A DNA stretch of 64,000 nt from Solen grandis (taxonomy: Eukaryota > Mollusca > Bivalvia > Adapedonta > Solenidae): positions 21,585,289 to 21,649,288 of the forward strand of contig CM037783.1 in assembly GCA_021229015.1 (NCBI GenBank), written 5' to 3'. The notes beneath the pieces are model-generated. The model worked only from the letters and a program-made list of their open reading frames with translations, was not told the DNA's origin and ran no database searches. The translations under genes were made by a program, and so were the position numbers. The number at the start of each line of letters is the position of its first letter. The stretch's first letter is position 1. Shown one piece after another: positions 57,900-64,000 of the stretch.

Positions 57900-59140
57900 T
57901 CTGACTTCAACAGAATACATTTGATCAAATTTTAAATATTATTTTCTGACAATTGGCTATACCCATCTAAGACTATTGATATGAAAATTCTTAAGATAAA
58001 TACTTTCAGGGTTATTGAAGACATTTGAAAACCTATAATCATCCATGAATGTTTTACTTTCGAAACGCACTTTTTCTACATTTGTTAACATATCAGCAAG
58101 GACTTCAAAATCTTACACCAATATTTAATAATTTGACTAATGTACAAGTGGGTATCTACCCAACTCATCAAACACTCCCATTTTACTAGTATACGTGTTT
58201 TCACATGTAATGATGATTTACAAAATTGAAGATGAATGCATTCAATCGTTTTTGTTTTTACCAAATTAAAAAGCTGACATTTTACACCTGTTTTTAAATT
58301 ATATTCTCTTGAATTAAGAGCTTTCAGACATTTACCTGATAAGAAATCCTGATTTAAAGCAAAAGTCCCATTGTAATTAAACACGATTCCCAAATGATAA
58401 AAAATATCGACAACTTCTAAATAGTTAGAATTATATTTCCATTGCTTACTATGTAGTAAGCCCCCTCTATTTCATGTAGTCCCCATTCGACACAATATGA
58501 TTTTGAAAGGTCTGCAACTGTGGAGTAAATCCTCTAGGCTATATCGTTATCGTAATACATTCCTTCATCTTGCAAAAATAGTTCCAGTTCTTCAATAAAA
58601 AGGGCAAAATGTGTCGGCGAAATAACACACCCTTGTTTCAAACCCAAGTTGAACAATCAAAATAATCTGAAAGAAAGTTACTGTCATGGTTATAAAATAA
58701 AACTTCTTATCATTTTCTCCAAAAAGCAGCGCATTAATATTAAATCAAGAAAAGTACCTTTCATTCAAATATTTGTTCAACAAAAGCATGGCATCAACAG
58801 TTGATCGAGCCTTGCGAATCCAAACTGAATATCATTATTTTCAATCCAATCACTTATATATGCTATTCAATACACAGTTAAATATTTTTTGAAAAATAGA
58901 TGACTAAGGTAATTCCATTGGATAGCATTAAATATATATATACTAAATGTAGCCTCTATATAATGTTCGTTTAATAATTCGTTCTTACCAAGATTGATTT
59001 CTTTTAAGGGATTTATAAACGTTTTCAGTCTACGATAAAAAATAGTTCTTCAAATTTACTGTAAAATCGTGAATTGCACAAAATCTTCGCGTTCGTCAAT
59101 TTCAACTGTAAAAGGACTACTATGCAGATTAGAAAATATT
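57900..59140 (-). pseudogene. LINE reverse transcriptase remnant (representative copy)
   Basis: From high to low coordinate on the minus strand: LKRNQS and, after a frame change, ELLNEHYIEA (RT start region); QFGF and RSTVDAMLLLNKYLNER (58828-58770); GLKQGCVISPTHFALFIEEL (about 58650-58570), a textbook LINE RT block; SYCVEWGL; GGLLHS; YHLGIVFNYNGTF, which starts the 102-codon frame 58393-58085 (the YLG thumb region); and ENV..FESKTFMDDY to about 57990. Only about 20 codons separate FLQDE from SYCVEW, and no F/YADD is present there, so the catalytic box is deleted. The endonuclease of the same element lies upstream at 59763-60240. The remaining 57560-57900 is probably its 3' end. Confidence 0.85.
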
Positions 59141-59440
59141 CAGAAAACTCATTAATTATATGTATTGTTATTCTTTCGTTTGCAAAATGTTTCCAAAAAT
59201 ACCTAGGTTTATTATGGAGCAGCCGTTCAATTTCTGTTATCTTCTTTTTCTCATATAGTCTATGTTTCTTACGTATTAAGTATTTTAGATGTTAAGCATT
59301 GTACAACGAGAAGTATTTGAATTGAGTCTATTATATACCGTTAATTTATTGAATCTAAATCCCTTTTCTCTACCTCAAAACATTTTGTATCAAAACAGTC
59401 AGCCTTCTTACAAATAGAGGTATTATCATTTATATAACAG

Positions 59441-62400
59441 CACGACTTAATTTTTTAATGGCTGTGTACAGTGGTTCTACTAAATCATTCATCTCTTGTA
59501 ATTAACCAATTAATCAACGCCGAAATTCATTTCGGAGCTCGCCATTCCAAGTTATGATTGTGCTAGTATAGTTCAAACAACTTATATAAATCATTCTCGA
59601 TGGCTTGGATGACGGCGTATGTGATCAATATTGTGGGAGGAAACGGGACGGGCGACCACCGTACCCTCTCATGTGGGTTTCCTTCGGGTTCTCCGGATGA
59701 TGATTGACCATTACGATTATCACGCATGTCAGGACAAAAATAGAATTTATCAATGTTCATTCAAAAATAAATAATGAAAAACACTGGAACCCATATGATT
59801 TACAGACGTAAAATTACCTGTCAAGTCATTGCCTAGCCGCCCATTAAACTATACGGATGGATGAAGATTTACATATATCAAGCAATTTTCCTTTATCTGC
59901 TGCTTTATCGAACAGAGGAAAAATACCGGCATGTAATCATCATCAACATCATCATCATCATCAGTGAACAAACGCAATGAAATGGGATTTTTCATCAATC
60001 CGACTATTAAAATTCACCACATAACATGATTTTCCCCAGGGAGTGAAATTCATTGATATAAAAGAGGTTAACCACCATTCTAAATGAAAAGAAAAATCTT
60101 TCTTTTACAGTTATCAAATAATAGTGTCCTAGTGATTTTGTATAAGCTTTTCGCCCATCTATGTTGAAATTTCCGGTTACAGTTGAATGATAAACCTTTC
60201 CAGGGCATGAAGGAGCCGTCAGGGTAGGAGGAATCCGCATTAATTATACCACGCCGTCAATATTTGGATGGCTAATCCTTATCGTACAAGCGAAGTAGTG
60301 TTGAATGAAACATTCAGTATATGATTAATTGTGACATATATCCTCACACCAAATTGTTAAAAGACTCCTAAATTCACATTTACACTCTTCAAACATGTAT
60401 TTAGAATAACACATAATATTACAGACATAATATTATGTCTAAGCTTTTATTTGTCTGTGTGTGTTATTTTTGTTTTTTGTTTGTCAAAGGAAGTGATACA
60501 ACACAGTACCTCTAACATGACGTTCTTTCCTTGAACTATCCGATTTTAAAGTATTTGAAATTTCCGAGTCAGTTGGCTCGTCACCTAAGAAAATCCATGA
60601 AGTCATCATCTAATGTTTCCTTAGCCGGTTCTGATATGTCATAATCCCTCCTAGATTGAACTTGGCATTCATTTTTTTTTTAATTTCTTGAGATTTCATC
60701 GCTGCAATAAAAATCTCTATCTGCCAATTCGACAATTTCCAATCTTGATTTGACTGTATGACTGTCATTGTAAAAAGTGCTAAGTATGTATGAAATTGCT
60801 CAAGAGCTTTTACAAGTGCGAGACAGCTTCACCTCGGTTAAAAGCTCCACTATATGTTTTTGTTGTCAAACTGAGCTAAAATGTAACCGATTGCATCTGT
60901 TGAAAACACAAAGGGATTGTTCAGGTCAGATAAGGCAAGAATAGGTACTGATATCAACTTCTCTTTGACCATTTCAAAAGTAGCATTGTCTTATCTTGAA
61001 AAAGATCATTTTAACGGTCTAGCGATGACAGCGTAACCAGCAATCGTAGTTATCGAAACCTAAGAAATTTCTACTCTTTTTCTTGGTATTTTAAGATAAC
61101 ATCTATATACCTGTGAGCAAATTTGAAATTAATACTTTGTAGAACCTTAGCCATAACACAAAAAAATGCTATAGAGGCATTCCTAAAACCAATGTGTAAC
61201 AAAAGTTTTTTTAAGATCTAAAAGTGTGAATATCTTTGAATCAGTCCCAGTAAATAATTGACTGTTCAGTTACCAATATATCATTTTTCATCGTGTCATC
61301 TTTGACGCTTCTTATCTGCAGAGATGTTGTCTTTGAAGAAGCGCATCAACTGAACTATCCTATAAGTATGCAAGTTAGTATAGTACAACCAAGTTCTGAC
61401 GTGTTTTTTGCAAACACATCCGTGTTTTTCGCTTCACATTTCTTCAATTTTTATATAAGTGCTGTCCAATACAGAATCGTCTTCGAGAATAGGTTTGCAG
61501 CCATATTTATTCTGTTGCTTGATATATCATCAACTTTTCAACTCACCTTTGCAAGGAAGAGGATTCATTAACGTTCACACTACATTTCCATTCTGAGCTT
61601 TGACTTAATCCTTCGCCCATGCAACATTTTTGTGACCAATTGAAGGGACAGGTCCCATAAATGCATTTGGAATATTTGAAAGCCTTTCAGGTGCACAAGA
61701 CTCTAAGTAACAGACCTAGTTAATCTTGCTAATCCTATTTTGAAAGGTTTTATCACGTTGACCAAACTTTCTATTCTCATATTTGCAAAGTTTACTTTGC
61801 ATTTGTACGAGTATTAAATTGTGATGGATTCTATCCAAAGCATGAAATCTTTGACGAAGATTACCAATTTCAGAGGACAAGTACAACTGATCCTTTCATA
61901 TGTAACTTTTTACCTCTAACGCCTTCAACCTTTTTGGACACCTTAAGTGAACTGCTGTAGGAGGGATTCCGAAATGCAGCACAAACCAGACCCTAAGCTT
62001 TCTATGACTTATGTACATTTCAACAAAAGCACTTTCCATTTTCGTTTGACACGGTGCAATACTTTCATCCTAACTTTAGTTGTTTTTTTCCATTTGGTCC
62101 ACTAAAGGCACTTTTTCTTTTGCATTTATGCAGTATGCTTTATTGACGTAAACTTTATAGTTTCTTGTCATTTAAGCTGTGAATGCAAAACAAAACCTGC
62201 ACATATATGCCTAATACCCAAGACTGTCAGATTATGAGGATGGACATACATATCCATAACAAAGATATAAAGTGATTAATTTTCGCTGTAGCACTTCAGT
62301 TATAAACGGAACAAAAGTTATGCGTTATGTAAAAATAAAAACATATATAATATTGAAACATGACAATTACATGTAAACGTAAATGATATTTATATATTAT

Positions 62401-63980
62401 AAAGAATTATGTGACAAAGCTTCGTTCATGAATTTTAATTCGTTCTGACTTCAACAGAATACATTTGATCAAATTTTAAATATTATTTTCTGACAATTGG
62501 CTATACCCATCTAAGACTATTGATATGAAAATTCTTAAGATAAATACTTTCAGGGTTATTGAAGACATTTGAAAACCTATAATCATCCATGAATGTTTTA
62601 CTTTCGAAACGCACTTTTTCTACATTTGTTAACATATCAGCAAGGACTTCAAAATCTTACACCAATATTTAATAATTTGACTAATGTACAAGTGGGTATC
62701 TACCCAACTCATCAAACACTCCCATTTTACTAGTATACGTGTTTTCACATGTAATGATGATTTACAAAATTGAAGATGAATGCATTCAATCGTTTTTGTT
62801 TTTACCAAATTAAAAAGCTGACATTTTACACCTGTTTTTAAATTATATTCTCTTGAATTAAGAGCTTTCAGACATTTACCTGATAAGAAATCCTGATTTA
62901 AAGCAAAAGTCCCATTGTAATTAAACACGATTCCCAAATGATAAAAAATATCGACAACTTCTAAATAGTTAGAATTATATTTCCATTGCTTACTATGTAG
63001 TAAGCCCCCTCTATTTCATGTAGTCCCCATTCGACACAATATGATTTTGAAAGGTCTGCAACTGTGGAGTAAATCCTCTAGGCTATATCGTTATCGTAAT
63101 ACATTCCTTCATCTTGCAAAAATAGTTCCAGTTCTTCAATAAAAAGGGCAAAATGTGTCGGCGAAATAACACACCCTTGTTTCAAACCCAAGTTGAACAA
63201 TCAAAATAATCTGAAAGAAAGTTACTGTCATGGTTATAAAATAAAACTTCTTATCATTTTCTCCAAAAAGCAGCGCATTAATATTAAATCAAGAAAAGTA
63301 CCTTTCATTCAAATATTTGTTCAACAAAAGCATGGCATCAACAGTTGATCGAGCCTTGCGAATCCAAACTGAATATCATTATTTTCAATCCAATCACTTA
63401 TATATGCTATTCAATACACAGTTAAATATTTTTTGAAAAATAGATGACTAAGGTAATTCCATTGGATAGCATTAAATATATATACTAAATGTAGCCTCTA
63501 TATAATGTTCGTTTAATAATTCGTTCTTACCAAGATTGATTTCTTTTAAGGGATTTATAAACGTTTTCAGTCTACGATAAAAAAATAGTTCTTCAAATTT
63601 ACTGTAAAATCGTGAATTGCACAAAATCTTCGCGTTCGTCAATTTCAACTGTAAAAGGACTACTATGCAGATTAGAAAATATTCAGAAAACTCATTAATT
63701 ATATGTATTGTTATTCTTTCGTTTGCAAAATGTTTCCAAAATACCTAGGTTTATTATGGAGCAGCCGTTCAATTTCTGTTATCTTCTTTTTCTCATATAG
63801 TCTATGTTTCTTACGTATTAAGTATTTTAGATGTTAAGCATTGTACAACGAGAAGTATTTGAATTGAGTCTATTATATACCGTTAATTTATTGAATCTAA
63901 ATCCCTTTTCTCTACCTCAAAACATTTTGTATCAAAACAGTCAGCCTTCTTACAAATAGAGGTATTATCATTTATATAAC
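59441..63980 (-). repeat. Macrosatellite unit 7 (4540 bp, canonical)
   Basis: Nearly identical to unit 6, with 1 bp difference in length. Endonuclease remnant at 59763-60240, with an extra A near 59848 that breaks the NGR frame; gypsy RT-RNase H at about 60740-61245; LINE RT at 62629 to about 63690. The empty insertion site is at 62060-62100. Confidence 0.97.
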
Positions 63981-64000
63981 AGCACGACTTAATTTTTTAA
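63981..64000 (-). repeat. Start of macrosatellite unit 8
   Basis: The phase phrase CACGACTTAATTTTTTAA begins the next unit, so the array continues beyond the window. Confidence 0.9.

Larger units (their letters stand above)
54900..59440 (-). repeat. Macrosatellite unit 6 (4541 bp, canonical)
   Basis: A clean unit without scars, taken with unit 7 as the reference length. Endonuclease frames at 55209-55457 and 55466-55699, gypsy RT-RNase H at about 56200-56700, LINE RT at 58085 to about 59140. The empty insertion site lies at 57520-57560. Confidence 0.97.

Noticed and set aside
26301..64000. The tandem array as an rDNA, histone or tRNA gene cluster
   Set aside because: No rRNA-like, histone-like or functional tRNA-like sequence occurs in the unit. 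The recognisable parts are retroelement domains.

Overview
The window is nuclear, AT-rich, repeat-dominated eukaryotic DNA with no intact protein-coding gene that I can recognise. Several very characteristic dispersed repeats suggest a bivalve mollusc: elements beginning AGCTCACCTGAGC and ending GGCCATCTTGGCCCTCTTG, an AACCAGGTTTTCC-hairpin element ending in GACAGACAGACAG...ATACCCCC, and a GGCGTTAAACCCA repeat tail. The species is not determinable from the sequence alone.

Region 1 (1-26200) is intergenic or intronic DNA colonised by layered mobile elements. Several can be delimited exactly by terminal inverted repeats (TIRs) and target-site duplications (TSDs): a hAT-like element with a broken BED/TTF-type zinc-finger transposase-like gene (3015-4199, 6-bp TSD); a hAT-type MITE (4754-5520, 8-bp TSD); three TA-flanked Tc1/mariner/pogo-like elements (9298-10112, 11584-14322, 17010-17742); a piggyBac-like element (11899-13480, TTAA) nested in one of these and itself containing a tRNA-like sequence; and a TTAA MITE with about 65-bp TIRs (17828-18110). 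A 47-bp minisatellite (15956-17008), a 156-bp tandem array (6400-8490) and a ~150-bp tandem array (19835-21620) are each interrupted by a younger insertion. A few short open stretches next to good splice signals (10617-10725 minus; 19617-19754, 22579-22662 and 23144-23235 plus) may be exons of unrecognised host genes, at low confidence.

A 100-N scaffold gap lies at 26201-26300.

Region 2 (26301-64000) is one head-to-tail tandem array, a macrosatellite with a unit of about 4.54 kb. It holds one damaged partial unit, seven full units and the start of another. Each unit is built from dead retroelement sequence, all on the minus strand: an EEP-endonuclease/reverse-transcriptase LINE and a Ty3/gypsy-like RT-RNase H fragment. 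Frameshifts and lost catalytic residues are shared between units, so the array grew as DNA after the elements had died. Unit 5 and the damaged unit 0 carry the same ~1.35-kb AGCTCACCTGAGC insertion and share further private indels. The first ~3 kb after the gap looks like uncorrected long-read consensus.

No genes work together here in a pathway. The biology is element invasion, nesting, decay and later tandem amplification. The two most interesting signals are the retroelement-derived macrosatellite and the AGCTCACCTGAGC family, whose asymmetric inverted termini, 3' hairpin, T-tract insertion and interchangeable internal tandem arrays resemble Helentron-type non-autonomous elements.
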